Shown in pieces: positions 33,193-41,904 of a stretch of DNA of 41,904 nucleotides. Numbering within the stretch: the stretch's first letter is position 1; every line of letters begins with the position of its first letter. Made by a program: the position numbers and the translations under genes. The notes under the pieces are model-generated. The model worked only from the letters and a program-made list of their open reading frames with translations, was not told the DNA's origin and did no database searches. The stretch covers positions 1 through 41,904 of the forward strand of contig JAJZTW010000030.1 of assembly GCA_021847345.1 (NCBI GenBank), read 5' to 3'. The stretch comes from Pseudomonadota bacterium. Lineage in GTDB: Bacteria > Pseudomonadota > Gammaproteobacteria > Burkholderiales > Burkholderiaceae_C.

Positions 33193-34989
33193 TCATTCCA
33201 GCAACCCGGCCTGTGCCAGGCCGGGTTGCCCTTCGGGGTGGCGGCAATCGATGGATTCGAACTCCATCACGTTGTCGATCTCGGTGCCCATGGCGATGTT
33301 GGTCACACGCTCCAGGATGACCTCGACCACCACCGGCACGCGGTGCTCGCGCGCGAGTTGCTGCGCCTGGCGCAGCGCCGAGCCGATGGCCTTCGGGTCG
33401 GTCACGCGCAGCGCCTTGCAGCCCAGGCCCTGCACGACCGCGACATGGTCCACGCCGTAGCCGCGCAGCCCGGCGTCGTCGGACGGCATGTTCTGGTTGT
33501 CGAAGCCCAGCTGCACGCAGTAGTCCATGTCGAAGTTGCGCTGCGCCTGCCGGATCAGTCCCAGGTAGCTGTTGTTGACCAGCACGTGCACGTAGGGCAG
33601 GCGGAACTGCGCCCCCACCGCGAGCTCCTCGATCAGGAACTGGAAATCGTAGTCCCCCGACAGCGCGACCACCTCGCGGGTCGGATCGGCCGCGACCACG
33701 CCCAGCGCGGCCGGGATGGTCCAGCCCAGCGGACCGGCCTGCCCGCAGTTGATCCACTGGCGCGGTCCGTACACATGCAGGAACTGGGCGCCGGCAATCT
33801 GCGACAGCCCGATGGTCGAGACATAGATGGTGTCGCGCCCGAAGGCCTGGTTCATCTCCTGGTACACGCGCATGGGCTTGATCGGCTGGTCGTCGTGGTC
33901 GGACTTGCGCAGCATCAGGCGCTTGCGCTCGGCGCAGCGCGCGGCCCATGCGCCGAAGTCCTTCAGGCTCCCGGCCGCCTTGCGCTCGCGCGCTGCCTGC
34001 GCGAACAGCTCCAGCGCGGCGCGCGCGTCGCTGACGATACCGTAGTCGGGCATGAACACCCGGCCGATCTGCGTGGGCTCGATGTCCACGTGCACGAAGC
34101 GCCGGCCCCGGGTGTACACGTCCACCGAACCGGTGTGGCGGTTGGCCCAGCGGTTGCCGATTCCCAGCACGAAATCGCTGGCCAGCATGGTCGCGTTGCC
34201 GTAGCGATGGCTGGTCTGCAGCCCGCACATGCCGGCCATCAGCGGGTGGTCGTCGGCGATGCTGCCCCAGCCCATCAGCGTGGGGATCACCGGCACGCCG
34301 GTGAGTTCGGCGAACTCCACCAGCAGATCCGACGCGTCGGCGTTGATGATCCCGCCGCCGGCGACGATCACCGGCTTGTCGGCCTGCATCAGCATGTCCA
34401 GCGCCTTGTCGACCTGGCGCCTCGAGGCCGCCGGCTTGTACACCGGCAACGGCTCGTAGGTGTCGATGTCGAACTCGATCTCGGCCATCTGCACGTCGAA
34501 GGGCAGGTCGATGAGCACCGGGCCCGGGCGCCCGGAGCGCATCAGGTGGAATGCCTGCTGGAATACCCGCGGCACCTGCGCCGGCTCGCGCACCGTGACC
34601 GCCCACTTGGTCACCGGCTTGGCGATGGACTCGATGTCCACGGCCTGGAAATCCTCCTTGTAAAGGCGCGCGCGCGGCGCCTGCCCGGTGATGCACAGGA
34701 TCGGGATGCTGTCGGCGCCAGCCGAGTACAGCCCGGTGATCATGTCGGTGCCGGCCGGGCCCGAGGTGCCGATGCACACGCCGATATTGCCGGCGCGCGC
34801 CCGCGTGTAGCCCTCGGCCATGTGCGAGGCGGCCTCGACATGGCGTGCCAGCACATGGGCGATCGACTGGCGCGCGCGCAACGCGGCGTACAGCGGGTTG
34901 ATGGCCGCGCCCGGAACCCCGAAGGCCTGGCTCACGCCCTCCCTCTCCATCACCAGTACGGCGGCCTCGGCGGCCTTCATTCTTGCCAT
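33193..34989 (-). CDS. gcl: Glyoxylate carboligase
   Basis: Thiamine-diphosphate enzyme of 598 residues that condenses two glyoxylates to tartronate semialdehyde and CO2. The N-terminal part is very close to the known enzyme: [36 protein letters not shown] and [17 protein letters not shown]. Val51 in [10 protein letters not shown] replaces the Glu found in nearly all other ThDP enzymes, a hallmark of glyoxylate carboligase. The ThDP/metal motif is [14 protein letters not shown] with NNSYLGL. GGAGACACGAC precedes ATG 34989. Just upstream of that ribosome site lie five copies of ATGCG (CGCAT on the coding strand). It heads the gcl-hyi-glxR-ttuD operon and is divergent from a LysR gene. Confidence 0.96.
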   Translation of the reverse strand: MARMKAAEAAVLVMEREGVSQAFGVPGAAINPLYAALRARQSIAHVLARHVEAASHMAEGYTRARAGNIGVCIGTSGPAGTDMITGLYSAGADSIPILCITGQAPRARLYKEDFQAVDIESIAKPVTKWAVTVREPAQVPRVFQQAFHLMRSGRPGPVLIDLPFDVQMAEIEFDIDTYEPLPVYKPAASRRQVDKALDMLMQADKPVIVAGGGIINADASDLLVEFAELTGVPVIPTLMGWGSIADDHPLMAGMCGLQTSHRYGNATMLASDFVLGIGNRWANRHTGSVDVYTRGRRFVHVDIEPTQIGRVFMPDYGIVSDARAALELFAQAARERKAAGSLKDFGAWAARCAERKRLMLRKSDHDDQPIKPMRVYQEMNQAFGRDTIYVSTIGLSQIAGAQFLHVYGPRQWINCGQAGPLGWTIPAALGVVAADPTREVVALSGDYDFQFLIEELAVGAQFRLPYVHVLVNNSYLGLIRQAQRNFDMDYCVQLGFDNQNMPSDDAGLRGYGVDHVAVVQGLGCKALRVTDPKAIGSALRQAQQLAREHRVPVVVEVILERVTNIAMGTEIDNVMEFESIDCRHPEGQPGLAQAGLLE

Positions 34990-35003
34990 GTCGTGTCTCC
35001 TGG

Positions 35004-35028
35004 ATGCGATGCGATGCGATGCGATGCG
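35004..35028. repeat. Pentanucleotide microsatellite (ATGCG)x5 in the gcl leader
   Basis: Five perfect tandem copies of ATGCG (CGCAT on the gcl strand) lie 15-39 bases upstream of the gcl ATG, directly before its ribosome site. Copy number change by slippage would alter the distance between promoter and ribosome site in steps of five bases. Confidence 0.9.
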
Positions 35029-35110
35029 CGGCACCGGCATGGTGTGCGGCTTGCGAATCATTCTTGTGGCTCGCGCCGGGGCGCGGAAGTCTTCGTTGGG
35101 GCATATGCTT

Positions 35111-35127
35111 TATTCCAGGAAGGAATG
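35111..35127. promoter_or_regulatory. Candidate LysR box between gcl and its regulator
   Basis: ATTCC-AGGAA-GGAAT (35112-35126) is a perfect inverted repeat and contains the T-N11-A pattern (T35113, A35125). It lies 36 bases before the LysR ATG and 124 before gcl, a normal place for a LysR recognition site. GCATATGC (35101-35108) is a further palindrome beside it. Confidence 0.6.
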
Positions 35128-35161
35128 GACAGGCCGGCGAGCCTGTGGCCTACTCACGCCG

Positions 35162-36070
35162 ATGGAACGCATGCAGGACGTCCGGCTGTTCATACGCGTG
35201 GTCGACCTCGGCTCGTTCAGCCGCGCCGCTGCCGAGCTGGGCATCGGGCAGCCGGCGGCGACCAAGCAGATCGCGCAGATGGAGCGTCGCCTGGGCGCGC
35301 GCCTGCTGCACCGCTCCACCCACGGCGTGTCGCCGACCGAGATCGGCCTGCTGTACTACGAGAAGTGCAAGCTCATCGCGCACCATGCGGAGGAGGCGCG
35401 CAGCGTCGCCGCGCTGCTGCAGTCGCAGGTTCAGGGCGGCCTGCGCGTGAGCACCTCGGTGGGTTTCGGGCGCCGCGTGCTGGCGCCGCTGCTCATGCAG
35501 TTCATGCAGATCAACCCGCAGCTGCAGGTCGACCTGTCGGTCGACGACCGCTATGTCGACCTCGTCGAGCAGGGAGTCGACGTCGCCATCCGCATGGGCC
35601 GCCTGGCCGACTCGTCGCTGGGCGCGCGCTACCTCGGCATCAATCCGTGGGCCGCGGTGGCCTCGCCCGAGTACCTGGAGCGTCACGGCGGCGTGCAGCA
35701 CCCCGACGAGCTGGCCCGGCACGAGGCCCTGGTGTACAGCTCGGTGCAGGGCGATGCGCGCTGGCATTTCGCCGGCCCCGAGCACCAGGCGGCGACCGTC
35801 GCCGTGCGCGGCAGGCTGCGCTCGAACAACCTTTCCACGCTGTCGGCGGCCGCGCGCGAGGGCATGGGAGTGGCCATCCTGCCGTGGTACGTGGCCAGCG
35901 CCGACGTGCGCAAGGGCCGGCTGGTGGCGCTGCTGCCGCAGTGGTCGCTGCCGGCGCAGGAAATCCACGCCGTGTACCCATCGCCCAACCTGGTGCCGGC
36001 GAAGGTTCGACAGTTCGTCGACTGGCTCCAGGGCAAGTTCGGCCCGCAGTGGTGGAACGACGTGCGCTGA
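35162..36070 (+). CDS. LysR-family regulator of the glyoxylate/glycolate locus
   Basis: A 302-residue LysR regulator. The HTH is clear (DVRLFIRVVDLGSFSRAAAE, then QPAATKQIAQMERRLGARLL), and the effector domain of the CrgA-like group has LRVSTSVGFGRRVLAPLL and EGMGVAILPWYV. It lies between the divergent gcl operon and the permease-glcDEF genes, so it most likely responds to glyoxylate, glycolate or a downstream product and controls one or both arms; this is inference from position. A second ATG nine bases later is an alternative start. Confidence 0.9.
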   Translation: MERMQDVRLFIRVVDLGSFSRAAAELGIGQPAATKQIAQMERRLGARLLHRSTHGVSPTEIGLLYYEKCKLIAHHAEEARSVAALLQSQVQGGLRVSTSVGFGRRVLAPLLMQFMQINPQLQVDLSVDDRYVDLVEQGVDVAIRMGRLADSSLGARYLGINPWAAVASPEYLERHGGVQHPDELARHEALVYSSVQGDARWHFAGPEHQAATVAVRGRLRSNNLSTLSAAAREGMGVAILPWYVASADVRKGRLVALLPQWSLPAQEIHAVYPSPNLVPAKVRQFVDWLQGKFGPQWWNDVR

Positions 36071-36099
36071 GCTCGCCGGCGCTTGCGGCACAATATCTG

Positions 36100-36112
36100 G
36101 TTGCACTGCAAC
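36100..36112. promoter_or_regulatory. Palindrome GTTGCA-C-TGCAAC upstream of the glycolate permease
   Basis: A perfect 13-base dyad lying 30 bases after the LysR stop and 137 before the permease ATG. It resembles TTGCA/TGCAA-type sites bound by PhaR-like polyhydroxyalkanoate regulators and other small repressors, but the binding protein cannot be named. Confidence 0.4.
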
Positions 36113-36248
36113 AATGCATGTCCGGCGAAGCCCCTGAGCTTTGGTTACATTGGCGTCTTGCGCTGCGTCAAGGCAGGCGCAGGCCACGGGAGCCAGGTCC
36201 ACGAGCCCGCCGCCGCCACCACCCTTCTCGCTTTTTCGCTCCGCAGAC

Positions 36249-37898
36249 ATGATGAGTCCATCGCCAGCGGTCCCGGCCGGGATCGCGTTCGTCCAGCCGC
36301 TGACCCCCGTCGGCCACTCGCTGTTGTTGTCGTTCCTGCTCGCCGCGCTGCCCATCGCGATCGCGCTGCTCATGCTCGGGGTGCTGCGCCGTCCTGCCTG
36401 GCAGGCCGCGCTGGCTGGCCTGGCGGTCGGCCTGGCGATCGCCATCGGGCTGTGGGGCATGCCGGCCGGGCTGGCGTTCAACTCGGTGGCCGCCGGCATG
36501 GCCCTGGCGCTGGTGCCGGTGATGTGGATCGTGTTCAACGCGCTGCTGCTGTACAACGTGGCGGTCAAGTCGGGGCGTTTCGAGATGTTCCGCCAGTGGA
36601 TGCTCGACCACCTGCCCGACGATCGCCGCCTGGTGCTGCTGGTGGTGTCGTTCTCCTTCGGCTGCCTGCTCGAAGGCATCTCCGGTTTCGGCACCCCCGT
36701 GGCCATCACCAGCGCGCTGCTCATCGCGCTGGGATTCCCGGCCGTCGAGGCGCTGACCTACACGCTGATCTTCAACACCGCGCCGGTGGCCTTCGGTGCC
36801 CTCGGCGTGCCCATCACCGTGCTCGGCGCGGTCACCGACCTGCACGCCGGCACGCTGGGCGCGATGGTCGGGCGCCAGTTGCCGTTCTTCGCCTTCGCGC
36901 TGCCCTTCTACGTCATCGCCATGTACGGCGGCCTGCGCTCGCTGGCCAAGCTGTGGCCGGCGCTGGTGGTGTCCGGGGGCAGTTTCGCGGTCACCCAGTT
37001 CGTCACCTCCAACTTCATCAGCTACCAGCTCACCGACGTGCTGGCCTCGCTGGTGTCGCTGATCATCACCGTCGGCTTCCTCAAGGTCTGGAAGCCCGAG
37101 CCCGACCCCGCCTTCGCCATCTCGGGCAGCGCCGGTGGCGCGCGCCGCGGCGCGCAGCGCGTGGGCTACGGCGGCTGGATGCCGTGGCTGGTCGTTTCGG
37201 TGATCGTCATCGTGTGGATCAACCTGAAGCTGTTCGCGATCGGCGAAATGAAAATCCAGTGGCCGGGTCTGCACAACCAGGTGTTCATCAGCCTGTACGG
37301 CAAGCCCTATGCCGCGATCTGGGACTTCCAGCCCTTGGGCACCGGCACCGCGATCCTGCTGGCGGCCATCATCACCGCGCTGCTCACGCGCACCGGGGTG
37401 GGCGACTTCCTCGCCTGCGTGGCGCGCACCTGGAAGCAGGCATGGGTGGCCATCGTCACCGTCATGATGATCGTCGGCCTGGCCTACCTGCTCAACTACT
37501 CGGGAATGAGCTACACGCTGGGCCGCGGCGTCGCCGCCGCCGGTTCGCTGTTCGCGCTGGTGTCGGCCTTCCTCGGCTGGGTCGCCGTGTTCCTGTCGGG
37601 CAGCGACACCTCGGGCAACGCGCTGTTCGGCAACCTGCAGGTCGTCGCCGCGCGCCAGCTGCACCTCGACCCGGTGCTGATGGCGGCCACCAACTCCTCC
37701 GGCGGCGTGATGGGCAAGATGATCTCTCCCCAGAACATCGCCACCGGGGTGTCCACGACCGAGCTCAAGGGGCAGGAAGGCGTGGTGTTCGCGCGCACCT
37801 TCTGGCACAGCGTGCTGCTGACCCTGTTGCTGGGCGTGCTGGTGGTGTTGCAGCAGCACCTGTTGTCGTGGATGATTCCGAGCCTGCCGCCGCATTGA
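36249..37898 (+). CDS. L-lactate/glycolate permease (LctP family, GlcA-like)
   Basis: A 549-residue inner-membrane 2-hydroxy-acid:proton symporter with about 12-14 transmembrane helices. Family landmarks are VVSFSFGCLLEGISGFGTPV, FNTAPVAFGALGVPIT, LNYSGMSYTLG, FLSGSDTSGNALFGNLQ and NSSGGVMGKMISPQNIA. LldP and GlcA transport both lactate and glycolate; the glcDEF genes directly downstream favour glycolate as the main substrate. ATG 36249 is used, with ATG 36252 an equal alternative; the in-frame sequence before it is proline-rich and probably untranslated. The next gene starts 25 bases after its stop. Confidence 0.92.
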   Translation: MMSPSPAVPAGIAFVQPLTPVGHSLLLSFLLAALPIAIALLMLGVLRRPAWQAALAGLAVGLAIAIGLWGMPAGLAFNSVAAGMALALVPVMWIVFNALLLYNVAVKSGRFEMFRQWMLDHLPDDRRLVLLVVSFSFGCLLEGISGFGTPVAITSALLIALGFPAVEALTYTLIFNTAPVAFGALGVPITVLGAVTDLHAGTLGAMVGRQLPFFAFALPFYVIAMYGGLRSLAKLWPALVVSGGSFAVTQFVTSNFISYQLTDVLASLVSLIITVGFLKVWKPEPDPAFAISGSAGGARRGAQRVGYGGWMPWLVVSVIVIVWINLKLFAIGEMKIQWPGLHNQVFISLYGKPYAAIWDFQPLGTGTAILLAAIITALLTRTGVGDFLACVARTWKQAWVAIVTVMMIVGLAYLLNYSGMSYTLGRGVAAAGSLFALVSAFLGWVAVFLSGSDTSGNALFGNLQVVAARQLHLDPVLMAATNSSGGVMGKMISPQNIATGVSTTELKGQEGVVFARTFWHSVLLTLLLGVLVVLQQHLLSWMIPSLPPH

Positions 37899-37923
37899 TC
37901 CCGTTCGACCCGGAGACCCCGTG

Positions 37924-39444
37924 ATGTCTTCCAGCACCGCCCAAGTCCACGCGCCGTCCGCGGCCGCCTCTTCATCCACGTCCCCCGCCGCCGCGCAGGC
38001 GGCGCTGGTGGCGGCGCTGGCCGGCGTGCTGCCGCCGCATGCGCTGCTGGTGCGCGACGACGAGACCACTCCCTACGAGTGCGACGGCCTCGCCGCCTAC
38101 CGCCAGCGCCCGCTGGCGGTGTGCCTGCCCGAGACCGAGGCGCAGGTCGCCGCGGTGCTGCGCGCCTGCCATCGGCTGGGGCTGCCGGTGGTTCCGCGCG
38201 GCGCCGGCACCGGGCTGTCGGGCGGCGCGCTTCCGCTGGCCGGCGGCGTGACCCTGTCGCTGGCGCGCCTGAACCGCATCGTGTCCATCGACCCGCTGGC
38301 GCGCACTGCGGTGGTGCAGAGCGGGGTTCGCAACCTCGCGATCTCCGAGGCCGCGGCACGCCACGGGCTGTACTACGCGCCGGATCCGTCGAGCCAGATC
38401 GCCTGCTCCATCGGCGGCAACGTGGCCGAGAACTCGGGCGGCGTGCATTGCCTGAAGTACGGGCTGACCGTGCACAACGTGCTGCAGGTGCGCGGCTTCA
38501 CGGTCGAGGGCGAGCCCATCACGGTGGGCAACCTGGCCGGCGACAGCGCCGGCCCCGACCTGCTGGCGGCCGTGATCGGCAGCGAGGGCATGTTGATGGT
38601 GGTCACCGAGGTGGTGGTGCGACTGATCCCGCGCCCGCAGCTCGCGCGCTGCATCATGGCCAGCTTCGACGACCTGCGCAAGGCCGGCGACGCGGTGGCC
38701 GGGTTGATCGCCGCCGGCATCATCCCGGCGGGACTGGAAATGATGGACAAGCCGATGACCATCGCGGCCGAGGCCTTCGTGCACGCCGGCTACGACTGCG
38801 AGGCCGCGGCGATCCTGCTGTGCGAGTCCGACGGCACGCCCGAGGAGGTGGCCGAGGAGATCGAGCACATGACCGCGGTGCTGCAGGGCTGCGGCGCCAC
38901 CGCGATCGCCATCAGCCGCGACGAGGCCGAGCGGCTTCGCTTCTGGAGCGGGCGCAAGAACGCCTTCCCGGCCTCCGGGCGCATTTCCCCCGACTACTAC
39001 TGCATGGACGGCACGATTCCGCGCAAGCGCATCGCCGACATGCTGCTGGCCATCCAGGACATGGAGCGCGAGTTCGACCTGCGCTGCGTCAACGTGTTCC
39101 ACGCCGGCGACGGCAACCTGCACCCGCTGATCCTGTTCGACGCCAACCAGGCCGACCAGATGCAGCGCGCCGAGGAGTTCGGCGCGAAGATCCTCGAGAC
39201 CTGCGTCGAGATGGGCGGCTCGATCACCGGCGAGCACGGCGTGGGCGTCGAGAAGATCAACTCCATGTGCGTGCAGTTCTCGCCCGAGGAGCTCGAGCAG
39301 TTCTTCGCGCTGCGCCGTGCCTTCGACCCCGGCGAGAAGCTCAACCCGGGCAAGAACATTCCCAGCCATGCTCGCTGCGCCGAGTACGGCAAGATGCACG
39401 TGCGCGGCGGCCAGTTGCCGTTTGCCGAGCTGCCGCGTTTCTGA
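37924..39444 (+). CDS. glcD: Glycolate oxidase subunit GlcD (FAD-linked)
   Basis: A 506-residue flavoprotein that oxidises glycolate to glyoxylate as part of the membrane-associated GlcDEF complex. The FAD-binding-4 domain has PVVPRGAGTGLSGGALPLAG, PDPSSQIACSIGGNVAENSG and KYGLTVHNVLQV. The C-terminal FAD-oxidase domain has VFHAGDGNLHPLILFD and SITGEHGVGVEKI. The N-terminus carries an Ala/Ser-rich extension of about 25 residues. ATG 37924 directly follows a GTG. It is the second gene of the permease-glcDEF operon. Confidence 0.94.
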   Translation: MSSSTAQVHAPSAAASSSTSPAAAQAALVAALAGVLPPHALLVRDDETTPYECDGLAAYRQRPLAVCLPETEAQVAAVLRACHRLGLPVVPRGAGTGLSGGALPLAGGVTLSLARLNRIVSIDPLARTAVVQSGVRNLAISEAAARHGLYYAPDPSSQIACSIGGNVAENSGGVHCLKYGLTVHNVLQVRGFTVEGEPITVGNLAGDSAGPDLLAAVIGSEGMLMVVTEVVVRLIPRPQLARCIMASFDDLRKAGDAVAGLIAAGIIPAGLEMMDKPMTIAAEAFVHAGYDCEAAAILLCESDGTPEEVAEEIEHMTAVLQGCGATAIAISRDEAERLRFWSGRKNAFPASGRISPDYYCMDGTIPRKRIADMLLAIQDMEREFDLRCVNVFHAGDGNLHPLILFDANQADQMQRAEEFGAKILETCVEMGGSITGEHGVGVEKINSMCVQFSPEELEQFFALRRAFDPGEKLNPGKNIPSHARCAEYGKMHVRGGQLPFAELPRF

Positions 39445-39511
39445 TCCTGATCCTGTCGCGGCGTCGCGAGCGGCGCCGCGCTTCGACCGACCCCGACCGA
39501 CTTCCACCCCG

Positions 39512-40630
39512 ATGGAATCCCTACCCGATACCGTGCGTGCGCTGCGCGAGCAGGTGCAGCAGGCCGCCGCCGACGGCACGCGCCTGCGGCCGCGTGGCGG
39601 CGCGAGCAAGCAATGGCTCGATCCCCGCCCCGGGCACGAGGCGCGTGTGCTCGACATGCGCGCGCATGCCGGAGTGCTCGCCTACGAACCCAGCGAGCTG
39701 TACGTGACCGCGCGTGCCGGCACTGCGCTGGTCGAGCTGGAGGCGATGCTGGCGCAGCAGGGCCAGTGCCTGCCCTGCGATCCGCCGCGCTTTCTGCGCG
39801 ACGGTGGCGCAGGCGCGACGGTGGGCGGCATGGTGGCCGCCGGGCTGTCGGGGCCTGGGCGCCTGGGCGCCGGCGCGGTACGCGACTACGTGCTCGGCGC
39901 CAGCCTGCTCAACGGTCGCGGCGAGGTGCTGCACTTCGGCGGCCAGGTCATGAAGAACGTCGCCGGCTACGACGTCTCGCGCCTGCTCGCCGGCTCGATG
40001 GGATCGCTGGGAGTGATCCTCGAGGTCTCGCTGAAGGTGCTTCCGCTGCCGCGCGCGCAGGCCACGCTGGCCTTCGAGATGCCGCAGCAGCAGGCCACCG
40101 AGCAGCTCAATCGCTGGGGCGGGCAGCCGCTGCCGATCTCGGCCAGCGCCTGGTGGATCGACGCCGACGGGCGCGAGCGCCTGTACCTGCGCCTTCGCGG
40201 CGCGCGTGCCGCGGTCGACGCCGCCTGCACCCGTCTGGGCGGCGAGCGCGTGGCCGACGCGCAGGCCGATGCGCTGTGGGAGGCCTTGCGCGAGCAGACC
40301 CTGGACTGGTTCGCGCCGACCTGGCAGCAGGCGCTGGCGCAGACCCTGTGGCGCATCGCGGTGCCGCAGACCGCGCCGGTGCTCGACCTGCCGGGGCAGA
40401 CCCTGGTGGAGTGGGGCGGTTCGCTGCGCTGGCTGCGCAGCGACGCCGATGCCGCCGCGGTGCGCGAGGCCGCGGCGCGCGTCGGCGGCCACGCCACGCG
40501 CTTTCGCGGCGGTGACCCCGGCGTGCCGGTGTTCACGCCGCCGCAGGCCCCGCTGGATCGCATCCAGCGCCAGGTCAAGCTCGCCTTCGACCCCCACGGC
40601 GTGTTCCCCGATTGCTTCGGCGCCGCCTGA
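39512..40630 (+). CDS. glcE: Glycolate oxidase FAD-binding subunit GlcE
   Basis: A 372-residue second flavin-binding subunit, shorter than GlcD. It has RPRGGASKQWLDP, LEAMLAQQGQCLPCDPPRFL, GATVGGMVAAGLSGPGRLGA and MKNVAGYDVSRLLAGSMGSL, all standard GlcE features. The C-terminus ends QVKLAFDPHGVFPDCFG; the closing F-D-P-x-G-x-F is found in most homologues. It starts 67 bases after glcD and ends 18 bases before glcF. Confidence 0.93.
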   Translation: MESLPDTVRALREQVQQAAADGTRLRPRGGASKQWLDPRPGHEARVLDMRAHAGVLAYEPSELYVTARAGTALVELEAMLAQQGQCLPCDPPRFLRDGGAGATVGGMVAAGLSGPGRLGAGAVRDYVLGASLLNGRGEVLHFGGQVMKNVAGYDVSRLLAGSMGSLGVILEVSLKVLPLPRAQATLAFEMPQQQATEQLNRWGGQPLPISASAWWIDADGRERLYLRLRGARAAVDAACTRLGGERVADAQADALWEALREQTLDWFAPTWQQALAQTLWRIAVPQTAPVLDLPGQTLVEWGGSLRWLRSDADAAAVREAAARVGGHATRFRGGDPGVPVFTPPQAPLDRIQRQVKLAFDPHGVFPDCFGAA

Positions 40631-40648
40631 CCCGCCAGCCGCCCCATC

Positions 40649-41869
40649 ATGCAAACCCGTCTTTCCCCCGAGTTCGCCGACACCCCCGAGGGGCGCGAGG
40701 CCGAGGCCATCCTGCGCGCCTGCGTGCACTGCGGCTTCTGCACCGCGACCTGCCCCACCTACCAGTTGCTGGGCGACGAGCTCGACGGCCCGCGCGGGCG
40801 CATCTACCAGATCAAGCAGGTGCTCGAAGGCGCCGAGCCCACGCGCAGCACGCAGCTGCACCTGGACCGCTGCCTGACCTGCCGCTCCTGCGAGACCACC
40901 TGCCCGTCGGGAGTGACCTACGGCCGCCTGCTCGACATCGGGCGACGCGTGGTCGACGAGCGCGTGCCGCGTCCGGCCGGCGAGCGCGTCAAGCGCGCGC
41001 TGCTGCGCGAGGGCGTCACGTCGCCGCTGTTCGGGCCCGCGATGCGCGCCGGGCGTGCGCTGCGCGCGCTCGTGCCCGAGGGATTGCGCGACAAGCTCGG
41101 CGAGCCGCAGGACCCGGGCGTGTGGCCGTCGCGCCAGCACGCGCGCAAGGTCATCCTGCCGCTCGGCTGCGCGCAGCCGGCGATGGCCCCGAACATCGAT
41201 GCGGCCACGGCGCGCGTGCTCGACGCCATCGGCGTGCAGGCACTGGTGCCCGGCGGCGGCTGCTGCGGGGCCCTGCGCCAGCACTCCGGGGACCATTCCG
41301 GGGCCCAGCGCGACATGCGGCGCAACATCGACGCCTGGTGGCCGCACGTGGAACGCGGCGAGGTCGAGGCCATCGTGGTCAACGCGTCCGGTTGCGGCGT
41401 CATGGTCAAGGACTACGGGCGCGAACTGGCGGGAGACCCCGCCTACGCCGACAAGGCACGGCGCGTGGCCGAGCTGGCGCGCGACCCGGTCGAGTTCCTC
41501 GCCGACCAGTCCGAGGCCCTGCGACAGCGCCTGCGCAAGCGCCCGGCCGAGCGACTGGCCTGGCACCCGCCCTGCACGCTGCAGCATGGGCAGCGCCTGG
41601 GCGGGCGCGTGGAGGCGCTGATGCGCGAACTCGGCTTCGAGCTCGCGCTGCCCGAGCAAAGCCACCTGTGCTGCGGCTCGGCCGGTACCTATTCGGTGCT
41701 GCAACCCGAGCTGTCGCACCAGTTGCGCGACAACAAGCTGGAAAGGCTGCGGCAACTGCAGCCCGAGCGCGTGCTGTCGGCCAACATCGGGTGCATCTCG
41801 CACCTGCAGGCGGGCACCGCCACGCCGGTGCAGCACTGGCTGGAATTCCTCGACCAGGCAATGGCCTGA
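40649..41869 (+). CDS. glcF: Glycolate oxidase iron-sulfur subunit GlcF
   Basis: A 406-residue electron-transfer subunit that passes electrons from the flavin subunits towards the quinone pool. Two [4Fe-4S] clusters are seen: Cys25, 28, 31, 35 in CVHCGFCTATCP and Cys76, 79, 82, 86 in CLTCRSCETTCP. Two cysteine-rich CCG domains follow, with PGGGCCGALRQHSGD and HLCCGSAGTYSVLQ. The gene is complete and is the last of the permease-glcDEF operon. Confidence 0.95.
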   Translation: MQTRLSPEFADTPEGREAEAILRACVHCGFCTATCPTYQLLGDELDGPRGRIYQIKQVLEGAEPTRSTQLHLDRCLTCRSCETTCPSGVTYGRLLDIGRRVVDERVPRPAGERVKRALLREGVTSPLFGPAMRAGRALRALVPEGLRDKLGEPQDPGVWPSRQHARKVILPLGCAQPAMAPNIDAATARVLDAIGVQALVPGGGCCGALRQHSGDHSGAQRDMRRNIDAWWPHVERGEVEAIVVNASGCGVMVKDYGRELAGDPAYADKARRVAELARDPVEFLADQSEALRQRLRKRPAERLAWHPPCTLQHGQRLGGRVEALMRELGFELALPEQSHLCCGSAGTYSVLQPELSHQLRDNKLERLRQLQPERVLSANIGCISHLQAGTATPVQHWLEFLDQAMA

Positions 41870-41877
41870 GGCGGGCG

Positions 41878-41904
41878 TCAGCCCTGGTCGGCGAGTTCGG
41901 CGAG
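41878..41904 (-). CDS. Possible C-terminal end of a leftward gene (partial)
   Basis: Read leftward, the final 27 bases give LAELADQG and a TGA at 41880-41878, with G or C in almost every third position. This would be a gene convergent with glcF whose body lies outside the window. Eight codons are too few to name it. Confidence 0.25.
   Translation of the reverse strand, partial: LAELADQG

Noticed and set aside
35003..35030. ATGCG repeats as a CRISPR array or operator array
   Set aside because: The unit is only five bases with no spacers; it is a simple microsatellite.
33226..36252. 1008-codon rightward frame across gcl and the LysR gene
   Set aside because: It is antisense to gcl and out of frame in the LysR gene; it has no motifs and is produced by absence of stop codons in very GC-rich DNA.
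39521..41836. 771-codon leftward frame opposite glcE and glcF
   Set aside because: The plus strand carries unmistakable GlcE and GlcF with iron-sulfur motifs; the antisense frame has none.

Overview
The window is very GC-rich, densely packed bacterial chromosome. The gene content and codon habit (G or C in most third positions) fit a betaproteobacterium, probably Burkholderiales. Pointers are a DctB/DctD pair, PilU, PurT, a DUF3079 protein, an LctP-type permease beside glcDEF, and many LysR and GntR regulators. The genus cannot be fixed from the sequence alone. No tRNA, rRNA, insertion sequence, phage gene or CRISPR array was seen.

Left part (1-13.3 kb): the tail of a branched-chain amino-acid type ABC ATPase; a C4-dicarboxylate style two-component system (histidine kinase plus sigma-54 activator); a quinone oxidoreductase; a TonB-dependent receptor followed by a PLP aminotransferase; and an HpaI-type aldolase. 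Next come a small decayed remnant of an acyl-CoA dehydrogenase, a Baeyer-Villiger type flavin monooxygenase translationally coupled to an alpha/beta hydrolase, a methyltransferase and a tandem universal stress protein.

Middle (13.3-30.1 kb): an AT-rich intergenic island precedes a heme-globin-coupled GAF-EAL sensor whose EAL domain has lost several catalytic residues. It faces, tail to tail, a soluble PAS chemoreceptor. Then follow an MDR oxidoreductase, purT, an intergenic region with two hairpin repeats whose stems differ but stay paired, a type II NADH dehydrogenase and pilU. After these come a LysR/class II aldolase divergent pair, a small hypothetical gene, and a GntR regulator divergent from a Rieske oxygenase and its reductase. 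DUF3079 with an FNR-type box, a DMT permease, an OsmC protein and a probable intergenic small RNA with a strong terminator complete this part.

Right part (30.1-41.9 kb): a complete glycolate/glyoxylate utilisation module. Leftward, gcl-hyi-tartronate semialdehyde reductase-glycerate kinase form one operon. Rightward, a LysR regulator is followed by a glycolate/lactate permease and glcDEF. Together these import glycolate, oxidise it to glyoxylate, condense two glyoxylates to tartronate semialdehyde, reduce that to glycerate and phosphorylate it into central metabolism. A LysR-type T-N11-A dyad lies between the two arms, and a five-copy pentanucleotide repeat sits in the gcl leader.

The most unusual items are the globin-degenerate EAL sensor, the compensated hairpin repeats near 19.4 kb, the candidate small RNA near 30 kb, the gcl leader microsatellite and the acyl-CoA dehydrogenase fossil.
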